A stretch of DNA of 64,000 nt, from the NCBI RefSeq assembly GCF_036898825.1, contig NZ_JARUND010000002.1:496001-560000 (forward strand), read 5' to 3'. Positions 1 to 8,345 of this stretch are shown one piece after another; positions within the stretch are counted from its first letter, which is position 1; every line of letters begins with the position of its first letter. The notes below the pieces were generated by a model that searched no databases, had not been told where the DNA came from, and saw only the letters and a list, made by a program, of their open reading frames with translations. The translations under genes were made by a program, and so were the position numbers. The DNA is from Streptomyces sp. B21-083 (lineage in GTDB: Bacteria; Actinomycetota; Actinomycetes; Streptomycetales; Streptomycetaceae).

Positions 1-807
1 CGGCAGGGTGGCGGAGATGGCGGTGCTGCCCTGTCCGGTGGACGGCAGCGACGCCGCATTGGAGTAGGACGTGAGTCCGGAGTAGCGGAACAGCGGGATC
101 GGCCGCTGGACGAGGTCGTTCCAGGGGGCGGCTCCCGCGGCGCCGAAGTCGGTGGGCGCGCTCCAGCCGCTGTCGTCGAAGCCGGGTGACTGCCAGCCCG
201 CGAGGGCGGTGGCGTTGCGGGCGTCGTAGTAGATGTTCGACTCGGGCAGCCGGAAGTTCGCCTGCGAACCGCCGGTGTTGTTCGAGTAGCCGGCGTGCAC
301 GGTGTGCTTCCAGCTGGTGTCGCTGACGATCCGGGTGGTCGTGGAGCCGGTGGTGATGTCCGACTGGAACAGCAGTCCGCCCTTGCCGCTGCTGTTGTGC
401 GAGAAGCCCTGCTTGCCGAAGTGCCACACCAGAAGTGCGACGGTGTTGGTGCCGCTGGTCAGGTACGGGGCGAGGTCGATCACGTCGTGGTAGGTGCCCG
501 TGCGGTTCGGGCCGCGCTTGAGCTGGCCCTCGAAGACCACGAGGGTCCCGTTCACCCACAGCCAGTACTTGGAGTCGGCGGCGATCCGCGTGACGGCGCT
601 GCCCGGCTTGGCGGCCAGGTCGAACGACTTACGGAAGGCCACCCATTGGTTCGCCGTGGTGGACGGCGCCCAGATCCACTTGGCCGTCCAGGGGTCCGCG
701 GCGGCGGCCGTCGGGGCGAGGGTGGGCAGCACCAGGGAGCCCAGCACGGGGGCGAGCGCCACGGCTGTGGCGGTGCGGAGGACAGACCTGCGGCTCAGCT
801 GTCGCAT
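1..807 (-). CDS. Secreted alpha-L-rhamnosidase (GH78-like), N-terminal part, cut by window edge
   Basis: An open frame reads from ATG at 807 to the window start without a stop (269 codons), so the C-terminal catalytic part lies outside. Residues 1-36 form a Tat-type signal (SRRSVLRTA, a hydrophobic run, then an A-rich cleavage region before ADPWTAKW). From about residue 38 the sequence has the look of the N-terminal beta-sandwich of bacterial rhamnosidases (WTAKWIWAP, then FRKSFDL, DSKYWLWVNG, YHDVIDLAPYL, NTVALLVWH). The family removes terminal alpha-L-rhamnose from pectins and plant glycosides; this copy would act outside the cell. It lies 69 bp downstream of, and co-directional with, a second rhamnosidase, so the pair is probably one operon. 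The family call rests only on this N-terminal domain. Confidence 0.75.
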   Translation of the reverse strand, partial: MRQLSRRSVLRTATAVALAPVLGSLVLPTLAPTAAAADPWTAKWIWAPSTTANQWVAFRKSFDLAAKPGSAVTRIAADSKYWLWVNGTLVVFEGQLKRGPNRTGTYHDVIDLAPYLTSGTNTVALLVWHFGKQGFSHNSSGKGGLLFQSDITTGSTTTRIVSDTSWKHTVHAGYSNNTGGSQANFRLPESNIYYDARNATALAGWQSPGFDDSGWSAPTDFGAAGAAPWNDLVQRPIPLFRYSGLTSYSNAASLPSTGQGSTAISATLP

Positions 808-876
808 CGGGTGTTCCGTTCATGAAGAAGTACGGGTTCGGAAGGCGGTGGGGAAGGATTGGGACCGGCGCGGCTG

Positions 877-3684
877 TCAGCAGCCCTGTACGCCGCTCAG
901 CAGCGTCTCCAGGTCGGCGGCGGCACCGGCGCCGCCGTCCTCGAAGAGGACCTTGTCGGCCAGCGTGGGCAGCTCACGCGCCGGCACGTCCAGATACGGT
1001 TCCAGTCGCCGGGCCAGCCGGGCGGGGTCCGTGCCGAGGCCGTGCCGGGCCAGGACACCGACGGTGGCTTCCCACAGACCGGGGACGTCCATCAGGTCCC
1101 GTACGGTCGCCACCGTGGCCGTCGCCGGCAGGCAGGGGTCCTCGGTCGTCCAGGTGTGTGTGCCGTGTGTCGCGGCCAAGGTCGGCCGCCCCTCGCCGGG
1201 CAGGTGAACGGTGGCCCGCGTCCCCACGGGCACGGTCACCTCCAGGTGGAAGCGCCCCGCCTCGCGCCGCCAGCTCACGGAAGCCTCCCCGTACGGGGTG
1301 ATGTGCCGGGCGGAGGCATGGGTGAGTGCCCGGTCCGGCAGCGGACGTACGGTCAACTCCCGGTATCCGGGAGCCGCGGGGGCGAGTCCCGCCACCGTGC
1401 GGTGCATCCAGTCGGCGACCGCTCCGAGCGCGTAGTGGTTGAAGGACGTCATCTGGCCGGGGTTGACCGTGCCGTCCGGGAGCATGCTGTCCCAGCGTTC
1501 CCAGACGGTGGTGGCGCCCATCGTCACCGGATACAGCCAGGAGGGGCAGCCCTTCTCCAGCAGCAGCCGGTAGGCGAGGTCCGGGCGGCCGGTGGAGGTG
1601 AGGGCGTCGGTCATCAGCGGGGTGCCGACGAATCCGGTGGCGATCCGGAAGCCGTTCGTGCGAACGAGGTCGGCAAGCCTGAGTCCAGCGGTCGCACGCT
1701 GTTCGGACCCGGCGAGCAGCTCCCACTGCAGGGCCATGGCGTACGCGGTCGGCGAGTCGCCCACGATCCGGCCGGCCGGTGTGACGAACGCGCGGGCGAA
1801 CGCGTCCCGGGTCCGGGCGGCGAGCGCACGGTACTTTCCGGCCTCCTCCGCGCGGCCCAGCACCTCGGCGGTACGGGCGACGACGTCCGCGCACCGGACC
1901 AGGCAGGCGGTGGCGACGACGTCCGCGGGCGTGCGGGCGGCGAACGGGTCGTCCGGCGGTGCGGCCGGGTCCAGCCAGTCACCGAACTGGAAGCCGCCCA
2001 CCCACACGCCGTCGGTGGTGAGCGAAACCGTCTTGTCGACCCAGGCGCGCGCACTGGCGTACTGACGCCGCAGGACGTCGAGGTCGCCGTACCGCTCGTG
2101 CAGCACCCAGGGCACCACCGCGGCCGCGTCGCCCCAGGCCGCCGCGGTCGGCGTGTCGACGTCCAGGACGTCGGGGATCACCCAGGGCACCGCGCCGTCT
2201 GGATGCTGGTCCGCGGCGAGGTCGGCGAGCCACGAGGAGAGGAAGCCCGCGGAGTCGAAGAGGAAGGAGGCGGTGGGCGCGAAGACCTGGATGTCTCCGG
2301 TCCAGCCGAGCCGTTCGTCACGCTGCGGACAGTCCGTGGGCACGTCGAGGAAGTTGCCGCGCGTGCCACGGACGACGTTCTCGTGGAACTGTTCGAGATC
2401 CGGGTCCGAACAGGAGAACCAGCCGGTGCGGCGCAGGTCGGTCCCCACGACCACGGCGTGCAGATCCTCGGCCCTCAGGTCCGGCACCCCGGTGATCTCG
2501 GCGTAGCGGAACCCGTGGAAGGTGAGTGAGGGTTCGAGGACGGCCTCGGTGGATTCGGCCAGCAGGTAGGTGTCGACGGCGTCGGCCGTACGCAGCGGCC
2601 TGGTGCACAGCTCCTCGTCCTCCAGTACCTCGGCGTGCCGGACCGTGACCTCCCGGCCGTCCTCGGCGCCGCGCACCCGTAGCCGCACCCAGCCGACGAC
2701 GTTCTGACCGAAGTCCGCGAGCGTACGGCCGGACGGCGACTGCCAGACCCTCAGCGCGGGCAGCTCCTCGGTGACGCGTACGGGCGGGCCCTCCGGGGCG
2801 ACGAGCCGCGACAGCGCCGCGTCCTCTTCGGACAGCAGCGCCACCGGGCCGGTCGCCGGGCCGGGTGTGAAGCGCAGATCGGTGCGCTGGCCCTTGTAGA
2901 GGTCGTCCGCGACGACACCGGTGTCTCTGGCCCGCCACTCCTCGTCGGTGCCGAAGACGTCCACCGACCCGTCGGCGTACCGGACTTCGAGCTGAGCGAG
3001 GAGGGCGAGGCGGTCGCCGTACAGTGCGCGGGCGCGCCACCAGCCGAGATGACCGCGGAACCAGCCGTTGCCGAGCAGGACGGCGACGGTGTTCGCGCCC
3101 TCTGTCAGGAACGCGGTGACGTCGTGGGTCTGGTAGCGCAGCCGGTGGTGGTAACTGGTCCAGCCGGGTGCGAGGACCTCGTCGCCGACCCGGGTGCCGT
3201 TGAGGGAGGCGGCGTAGACGCCGTGGGCGGTGGCGTACAGCCGTGCGCTCACCATCCCGGAGCGCAGGACGACCGTTCGGACGAGTTCCGGGGCGGGTGA
3301 GTCCAGGCCGCCGTGGTCGCGGGGGGTGATGAACCTGGCGCTCCAGTCCTGTGGCCGCAGCAGTCCCGTCTCTACGGTGGCGGGTTCGCTCCACCCGCTC
3401 CAGCTTTCCCCGGCGGCCACCCGTATCCGAACGGTCGCCTGAGCGCGGGGACCCAGGGGCTCGAACGGCCAGGGCACCAGGATCTGCTCGTCCGACTCGA
3501 CCTGGACGACGTCGGCGCCGTCCAACTCCACCTCGTACGCCGTCTGCCGCCACTCGGGGTCGTCCGTGCGCACCTGCCAGGAGAGCCGTGGCGTCGGGGT
3601 GCCCACACCGAGCGGATCGTCCCGGTGTTGGAAGCGGATCGCGGCAACGGTGGTGGTGCTGGGCTCCGGATGCTGCAGGGGCAT
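877..3684 (-). CDS. Alpha-L-rhamnosidase, GH78
   Basis: This 935-residue protein has the full GH78 architecture: an N-terminal Fn3-like domain (about 10-100), beta-sandwich domains, an (alpha/alpha)6 catalytic barrel and a C-terminal sandwich. The catalytic signature CPQRDERLGWTGD is at about residues 445-460, and WERWDSM, carrying the second catalytic Glu, at about 728. There is no signal peptide, so it probably acts in the cytoplasm on imported rhamno-oligosaccharides, complementing the exported paralogue downstream. I chose ATG 3684 because GAGGGAGGGACG precedes it; a start 16 codons earlier is open but has no ribosome site. Two LacI-like palindromes lie 20-47 bp upstream of the start, so the adjacent LacI regulator probably represses it. 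Confidence 0.9.
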   Translation of the reverse strand: MPLQHPEPSTTTVAAIRFQHRDDPLGVGTPTPRLSWQVRTDDPEWRQTAYEVELDGADVVQVESDEQILVPWPFEPLGPRAQATVRIRVAAGESWSGWSEPATVETGLLRPQDWSARFITPRDHGGLDSPAPELVRTVVLRSGMVSARLYATAHGVYAASLNGTRVGDEVLAPGWTSYHHRLRYQTHDVTAFLTEGANTVAVLLGNGWFRGHLGWWRARALYGDRLALLAQLEVRYADGSVDVFGTDEEWRARDTGVVADDLYKGQRTDLRFTPGPATGPVALLSEEDAALSRLVAPEGPPVRVTEELPALRVWQSPSGRTLADFGQNVVGWVRLRVRGAEDGREVTVRHAEVLEDEELCTRPLRTADAVDTYLLAESTEAVLEPSLTFHGFRYAEITGVPDLRAEDLHAVVVGTDLRRTGWFSCSDPDLEQFHENVVRGTRGNFLDVPTDCPQRDERLGWTGDIQVFAPTASFLFDSAGFLSSWLADLAADQHPDGAVPWVIPDVLDVDTPTAAAWGDAAAVVPWVLHERYGDLDVLRRQYASARAWVDKTVSLTTDGVWVGGFQFGDWLDPAAPPDDPFAARTPADVVATACLVRCADVVARTAEVLGRAEEAGKYRALAARTRDAFARAFVTPAGRIVGDSPTAYAMALQWELLAGSEQRATAGLRLADLVRTNGFRIATGFVGTPLMTDALTSTGRPDLAYRLLLEKGCPSWLYPVTMGATTVWERWDSMLPDGTVNPGQMTSFNHYALGAVADWMHRTVAGLAPAAPGYRELTVRPLPDRALTHASARHITPYGEASVSWRREAGRFHLEVTVPVGTRATVHLPGEGRPTLAATHGTHTWTTEDPCLPATATVATVRDLMDVPGLWEATVGVLARHGLGTDPARLARRLEPYLDVPARELPTLADKVLFEDGGAGAAADLETLLSGVQGC

Positions 3685-3703
3685 ACCCGTCCCTCCCTCG
3701 ATG

Positions 3704-3715
3704 TGGAACGTTCCA
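3704..3715. promoter_or_regulatory. LacI-type operator, perfect palindrome TGGAACGTTCCA
   Basis: A perfect 12-bp palindrome with the central CG typical of LacI-family operators. It lies 20-31 bp upstream of the rhamnosidase start and fits the pattern of four other sites in this locus. Confidence 0.6.
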
Positions 3716-3719
3716 TGTT

Positions 3720-3731
3720 TGAAACGACTCA
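3720..3731. promoter_or_regulatory. LacI-type operator, TGAAACGACTCA
   Basis: Near-palindrome with central CG, 16 bp centre to centre from the neighbouring site. It differs by one base from TGAAACGATTCA upstream of the ABC binding-protein gene at 5107, which suggests that one regulator controls both. Confidence 0.6.
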
Positions 3732-3796
3732 ACCATGAGCCGGAGAGGACGGGACGTCAAGAGGGGACGGGAAGGAAATCCGTGCGTCGGATCGAC

Positions 3797-4837
3797 TCAG
3801 GGGCACGGGGGCGCGGTGCTGCCGCGCACCACGAGGTGCGGTGTCGACGCCATGACGACGGCACGGTCGCGGCGGTTCTCGATCCGTTCCAGCAGGAGCC
3901 GGGCCGCGGTGCCGCCCATCATGGCGCCCGCCTGGTCCACGCTGGTCAGGTTCACCGGAGCGAGGGCGGCCACGGACGTGTTGTTGTATCCGGCGAGCGA
4001 GAGATCCTCGGGAATGCGCAGGCCCAGCTCGCCCGCGGCCCGGAAGACGCCGGTCGCGGCGACGTCGGCGCCGGCGAAGATCGCGGTGGGCGGACGTGCG
4101 GAGGTGAGCAGTTCCATGGCACCGCGGTAGCCGCCCTCGTCCGAGTACCCCGAGTTCACGACCCGGGCCAGGTCGGCCAGACCGTGCCGGGCCATCGCCT
4201 CGCCGTAGGCGGCCCGGACATGGTGTTCCGGCCGCTGCTGCCACTGGATGCCGCGGACCGTGGGGTGCGACAGATGGGCGATGTCCCGGTGCCCCAGGCC
4301 GACGAGGTGGTCCACCACGAGATCGACGCCGATCCCGTCCTGGTTGACCACGCAGTCGTACGCCGGCGAGGGGTCGTGATGCCCGAGGACCACCGTCGGC
4401 ACGTCGGCGGCGACACGCACCACCTCCGCACGGGGGACGGCGGGGGCGATCAGGATCAGGCCGTCCATCTGCCGGTCCACCATGGCGTGGATCAGTTTCG
4501 TCTGGTCGTCCTTCTCGGCGGAGCCGCTGGAGCCGATGAACACCGCGTACTCGGTGTTCCGCAGCGTCGCGTCGACCCCCTCCAGGAGGTCGGCGTAGAA
4601 GGCGTTGCGGATGCTCGCGAGCAGCACGCCGATCGTGTAGGTACGGCCCCGCATGCCACGGGCGGCGGCGTGCGGGCGATAGCCGAGTTCGGCCATCGCG
4701 GCCCGCACCCGCTCACGCATGGCCGGGCTCACGCCATAGGCGTTGGTCAGCACCTTCGACACGGCGGAGGTCGACACTCCAGCACTGCGCGCGACGTCGG
4801 CGATGGTTACTCTCTTCGAGCCGCCCGTTGGACGCAT
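3797..4837 (-). CDS. LacI-family transcriptional regulator of the rhamnoside/arabinan locus
   Basis: This 346-residue protein has an N-terminal LacI helix-turn-helix (VTIADVARSAGVSTSAVSKVL), hinge residues at about 45-65 and a periplasmic-binding-protein-like sugar sensor (about 65-340). ATG 4837 is preceded by GGAGGTGGGGAC; an earlier ATG 13 codons upstream is open but less likely. It lies between the GH78 genes (same strand) and the sugar ABC importer (divergent), the usual place for a local repressor released by a sugar. Palindromes of one pattern occur upstream of the GH78 gene, of this gene and of the binding-protein gene, which suggests control of both sides and of itself. The inducer is not visible; rhamnose or a rhamnose-containing oligosaccharide is an inference from the neighbours. 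Confidence 0.9.
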   Translation of the reverse strand: MRPTGGSKRVTIADVARSAGVSTSAVSKVLTNAYGVSPAMRERVRAAMAELGYRPHAAARGMRGRTYTIGVLLASIRNAFYADLLEGVDATLRNTEYAVFIGSSGSAEKDDQTKLIHAMVDRQMDGLILIAPAVPRAEVVRVAADVPTVVLGHHDPSPAYDCVVNQDGIGVDLVVDHLVGLGHRDIAHLSHPTVRGIQWQQRPEHHVRAAYGEAMARHGLADLARVVNSGYSDEGGYRGAMELLTSARPPTAIFAGADVAATGVFRAAGELGLRIPEDLSLAGYNNTSVAALAPVNLTSVDQAGAMMGGTAARLLLERIENRRDRAVVMASTPHLVVRGSTAPPCP

Positions 4838-4887
4838 GGGGTCCCCACCTCCGCTGTCGTGCACCACACGCCCCACTTCGGCGTTTC

Positions 4888-4899
4888 CGGAACGTTACC
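4888..4899. promoter_or_regulatory. LacI-type operator, CGGAACGTTACC
   Basis: Imperfect palindrome sharing the GGAACGTT core with the perfect site at 3704. It is 51 bp upstream of the LacI start, in position for autoregulation. Confidence 0.45.
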
Positions 4900-4954
4900 C
4901 GCAGATGACTTGACGGCTCCGCCGGTGCGCCTCAATCTTTGGGCATTCCCTTTG

Positions 4955-4966
4955 TGGCACGTTACA
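4955..4966. promoter_or_regulatory. LacI-type operator, TGGCACGTTACA
   Basis: Imperfect palindrome (GTG..ACGT..CAC when extended by one base at each end) in the 306-bp divergent region between the LacI gene and the ABC binding-protein gene. It matches the perfect site at 3704 in 10 of 12 positions. Confidence 0.45.
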
Positions 4967-5106
4967 CGAAGGGCCTGGAACGACAAGCCCGGCGGACAGC
5001 CACATCGCAGCGGACCTCCCGGGACCCGACAATCGGCCGCGACGGAAGGCAGACCGATCCGGCATCGAGCCGCACCACTCCGCGCCCGGTCGCCCCGATT
5101 CCTGAC

Positions 5107-5118
5107 TGAAACGATTCA
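5107..5118. promoter_or_regulatory. LacI-type operator, TGAAACGATTCA
   Basis: Near-palindrome with central CG, 26-37 bp upstream of the binding-protein ATG. It differs by one base from the site at 3720. The rest of the 4838-5143 intergenic region holds only this and the sites at 4888 and 4955. Confidence 0.6.
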
Positions 5119-5143
5119 TCGACGCTCGAACGAAGGAACTTCC

Positions 5144-6469
5144 ATGAGGTCAAGCACTCTCGCCAAGAGAAGGGCTGTGGTGGCCGCGGCCGTCGTCATG
5201 CCGCTCGTGCTCAGCGCCTGCAGCGCCGGATCCCTCGGCTCGTCCAGCGAGGACGGCGCTGCGACGTCGATCAAGCTCCTCGTCGACAACGCGCCCGACA
5301 ACCTCCAGTCCGCCCAGCAGTTGGCCAAGGCCTTCGAGGTGAAGAACCCGGAGATCAAGGTGAGCGTGGAGACACGTCCCGGCGGCACCGAGGGCGACAA
5401 CCTCATCAAGACCCGGCTGCAGACGGACAGCATGGACGATCTCTTCGTCTACAACGTGGGTTCCCTGTTCCAGCAGATCGACCCGACGAAGACGCTCACG
5501 CCGATCACCCGGGACCCGTATGTCAAGAACCTCGACGAGTCCTTCCTCCCGCAGGTCACGGTGGGTGGCCAGACCTACGGCGTCCCGCTGGGCTCGGCTC
5601 TCGGCGGCGGCGTCCTCTACAACAAGAAGGTCTACGACAGCCTCGGTCTGACGGTGCCCAGGACCTGGGCGGACTTCATCGCCAACAGCGAGAAGATCAA
5701 GGCGGCCGGTATCGCCCCGGTCATCCAGACCTACCAGGACACCTGGACCTCCCAGCTCCTGGTGCTGGGCGACTTCCACAACGTGGCGGCGGCGCGGCCG
5801 GACTTCGTCAAGGACTACACCGCCGACAAGGCGAAGTACTCCACGGACCCGAGCGCGTTCAAGGGCTTCCAGCACCTGCAGCAGATCCACGACCTGAAGC
5901 TGCAGAACTCCGACTACGCGTCGGCCACCCTCGTCAAGGGTCTGCAGATGCTGGCCACCGGCAAGGGCGCCCAGTACCCGATGCTCTCCACCGTCATCAG
6001 CGCCATCAGGACGAGCAACCCGGACCAGCTCAACGACATCGGCTTCTTCGCGCTGCCCGGGGACGACGCCGCCGCCAACGGGCTGACCGCCTGGTTCCCG
6101 AACGCCCTCTACGTTCCGAAGACCACCACGGGTGACAAGCTCGCCGCGGTGAAGAAACTCCTCGCGTTCGCCGCCAGCCCGGCCGGCTGCGCGGCCCAGG
6201 CCAAGGCGTCGACGCCGACCGGGCCCTACCTGGTCAAGGGCTGCACCCTGCCGACGGACGTTCCGACGATCACCAAGGACGTCGCCGCCTACTTCACGGA
6301 CGGCGCCCAGAGCCCGGCGCTGGAGTTCCTGTCCCCGGTGAAGGGGCCGAGCCTCGACCAGATCAGCGTCCAGGTCGGCTCCGGCATCACCAACGCCAAG
6401 ACGGGCGCGACCCAGTACGACAAGGACACCAGGAAGCAGGCTCAGCAGCTCGGTCTGCCGGGCTGGTAG
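5144..6469 (+). CDS. Sugar ABC transporter substrate-binding lipoprotein (CUT1, SBP family 1)
   Basis: This 441-residue protein starts with a lipoprotein signal (MPLVLSACSAG, lipobox LSAC at about residue 23-26) and continues as a family 1 extracellular sugar-binding protein (KLLVDNAPDN near the start, YGVPLGSALGGGVLYNKK, and PRTWADF in the middle). It would sit on the outer face of the membrane and deliver an oligosaccharide to the two permeases that follow. ATG 5144 has GAAGGAAC upstream and lies just after a LacI-like operator. No ATPase gene follows, as is usual for Streptomyces CUT1 systems that share MsiK. Substrate inferred from context: rhamno- or arabino-oligosaccharides. Confidence 0.88.
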   Translation: MRSSTLAKRRAVVAAAVVMPLVLSACSAGSLGSSSEDGAATSIKLLVDNAPDNLQSAQQLAKAFEVKNPEIKVSVETRPGGTEGDNLIKTRLQTDSMDDLFVYNVGSLFQQIDPTKTLTPITRDPYVKNLDESFLPQVTVGGQTYGVPLGSALGGGVLYNKKVYDSLGLTVPRTWADFIANSEKIKAAGIAPVIQTYQDTWTSQLLVLGDFHNVAAARPDFVKDYTADKAKYSTDPSAFKGFQHLQQIHDLKLQNSDYASATLVKGLQMLATGKGAQYPMLSTVISAIRTSNPDQLNDIGFFALPGDDAAANGLTAWFPNALYVPKTTTGDKLAAVKKLLAFAASPAGCAAQAKASTPTGPYLVKGCTLPTDVPTITKDVAAYFTDGAQSPALEFLSPVKGPSLDQISVQVGSGITNAKTGATQYDKDTRKQAQQLGLPGW

Positions 6470-6545
6470 GAACGCACGTCAGTGCCTCCCCGCCCCCACC
6501 GAAGGAAAAAAGTGGGAATGGGTGGCACCCGAGAGAGGTCGAACG

Positions 6546-7478
6546 ATGACCACAGTTGTACCGACCGGGCCCCCGACGGCCGAGCAGCCGAAAGCACCGG
6601 GCAGGGCACACCGGTCCCGCGGAACTCACAGTTCCTATCCCACCTGGTTCTACCTTCCCGCGGCGGCCGTCTACGGGGTGCTGTTCCTGGTCCCCACCCT
6701 CGCGTCGTTCTACTTCAGCCTCACCAGGTGGACGATCTTCAAGTCGACCTTCATCGGGCTGGACAACTACACCGAGTTCTTCCAGGAGCCCGCCCTCGTC
6801 AAGGGCTTCGTCAACACGTTCCTCTACGCGGTCGTCACCTCGGGACTCAAGGTCGTCATCGGCCTCGCCCTCGGGATCCTGCTGACCAGCCAGATCCAAG
6901 CGCGCGGCTATCTGCGCTCAGTGGTGTTCTTCCCCGTGCTGGTCAGCACCGTGGGCGTCGGCATCACCTTCACCGCCTTCATGGATCCTTCCACCGGCGC
7001 GATCAACAAGGCCCTCGCCACGATCGGCATCGACGGCCCCGGATGGCTGACCGAGCCGTCGCTCGCGTTGTTCTCGGTGGCCCTCGTCGACGTGTGGAAG
7101 GGCGTCGGCCTGGCGACCGTCATCTACATCGCCGGCATCGTGTCCATCCCGGACGAGTACTACGAGGCGGCGAAGCTCGACGGTGCGGGGGCGTGGCAGC
7201 TGCTGCGCAACGTGGTCCTGCCGCTGAGCTGGCCGGCCACCTCCACGGTGATCATCCTGTCCCTCATCGGTGGTCTGCGCTCCTTCGACCTCATCTGGGC
7301 GATGACCCGCGGCGGACCCGGCTTCAGCTCCGACGTGGTCGCCTCCGTCATCTACAAGCAGTACCAGGCGGGCTTCTACGGTCTGTCGACCGCCGGGAAC
7401 GTCATCCTCTTCCTGGTCGTGACGGCGATCATCGTCCCGCTGTCGCGTTTCCTGGCCCGCAAGGAGGTGCAGCGATGA
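6546..7478 (+). CDS. Sugar ABC transporter permease, MalF type
   Basis: 310-residue integral membrane protein with about six transmembrane segments and the inner-membrane-component EAA loop (EYYEAAKLDGAGAWQLL, about residues 205-221) that contacts the ATPase. The N-terminus (first 30 residues) is cytoplasmic and rich in P and T. ATG 6546 follows GAGAGAGG. The gene is 76 bp after the binding-protein gene, a spacer with G+C-rich arms that could form a weak hairpin, and overlaps the next permease by ATGA. It forms the membrane channel with that partner. Confidence 0.9.
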   Translation: MTTVVPTGPPTAEQPKAPGRAHRSRGTHSSYPTWFYLPAAAVYGVLFLVPTLASFYFSLTRWTIFKSTFIGLDNYTEFFQEPALVKGFVNTFLYAVVTSGLKVVIGLALGILLTSQIQARGYLRSVVFFPVLVSTVGVGITFTAFMDPSTGAINKALATIGIDGPGWLTEPSLALFSVALVDVWKGVGLATVIYIAGIVSIPDEYYEAAKLDGAGAWQLLRNVVLPLSWPATSTVIILSLIGGLRSFDLIWAMTRGGPGFSSDVVASVIYKQYQAGFYGLSTAGNVILFLVVTAIIVPLSRFLARKEVQR

Positions 7479-8302
7479 GAAACCCCACCCGCACCTGGCT
7501 GGGAGTCCTCTCGGTCGCCGTCAGCATCGTCGTCTTCGTGGTGCCGTTCGCGTTCATCGTGCTGACCGCCGTCAAGGACCCGCAGCAGGCCGCGCAGCTC
7601 GACTTCTCCTGGCCACGCCACTTCCGACTCGTCGACAACTTCGTGCAGGTGATCGAGGCGCGGGACTACATCCTCGTCATCGCGTTCGTCAACAGCATGG
7701 TCCTGACCGTCGCGAGTGTGACGGCGATGGTCGTGCTCGGTGCGATGGTCGCCTTCGTGCTGCAGCGCCGGATCACCCGGTGGACAGGGTTGATCAACTT
7801 CCTGGTCCTGTCCGGGCTGATCATCCCGCCGGCGGTCGTCCCGACGATCTGGGTCCTGCAGAAGGCCGGACTGTTCGGCACTCTGCCCGGGCTGATCCTC
7901 GTGGAGATCGCTTTCGGACTCTCCTTCTCCATTCTGCTGTTCCGCGCCTTCATCGCCACCATCCCGCGCGAACTCGACGAGGCCGCGATCATCGACGGCG
8001 CCTCCCCGCTGCGGCTCTTCTTCCGGGTCGTCCTCCCAATGCTCCGCTCGGTCGTCGTGACGGTGATCGTCGTCCAGTCGGTGGCCGTCTTCAACGACTT
8101 CACCAACCCGCTGTACTTCCTGCCCGGCGAGCAGAACGCCACCGTCCAGCTGACCCTCTTCAACTTCCAGAGCCAGTACAGCACCAGCTACAACCTCCTC
8201 TTCATGGACATCCTCCTCATCACGATCCCGCCGCTGGTCATGTTCCTGTTCTTCAACCGGCAGATCGTGGCGGGCATGACCGCGGGGGCGGTCAAGGGCT
8301 GA
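7475..8302 (+). CDS. Sugar ABC transporter permease, MalG type
   Basis: 275-residue permease with six predicted membrane spans and an EAA loop (ELDEAAIIDGASPLRLF, about residues 166-182). ATG 7475 overlaps the stop of the preceding permease (ATGA) and is preceded by AAGGAGGTG inside it, so the two are translationally coupled. Its C-terminus GAVKG is typical of MalG-type components. It is the second channel subunit of the importer in this rhamnoside/arabinan locus. Confidence 0.9.
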   Translation: MRNPTRTWLGVLSVAVSIVVFVVPFAFIVLTAVKDPQQAAQLDFSWPRHFRLVDNFVQVIEARDYILVIAFVNSMVLTVASVTAMVVLGAMVAFVLQRRITRWTGLINFLVLSGLIIPPAVVPTIWVLQKAGLFGTLPGLILVEIAFGLSFSILLFRAFIATIPRELDEAAIIDGASPLRLFFRVVLPMLRSVVVTVIVVQSVAVFNDFTNPLYFLPGEQNATVQLTLFNFQSQYSTSYNLLFMDILLITIPPLVMFLFFNRQIVAGMTAGAVKG

Positions 8303-8345
8303 GCACTGCCCCTAGCAACACCTCACCGATACAAAGGAGTTTCGT

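Noticed and set aside
859..2529. Long plus-strand open frame of 556 codons across the GH78 gene
   Set aside because: It is the G+C-bias shadow of the rhamnosidase on the other strand; its translation is Gly/Arg/Val-rich with no domains.
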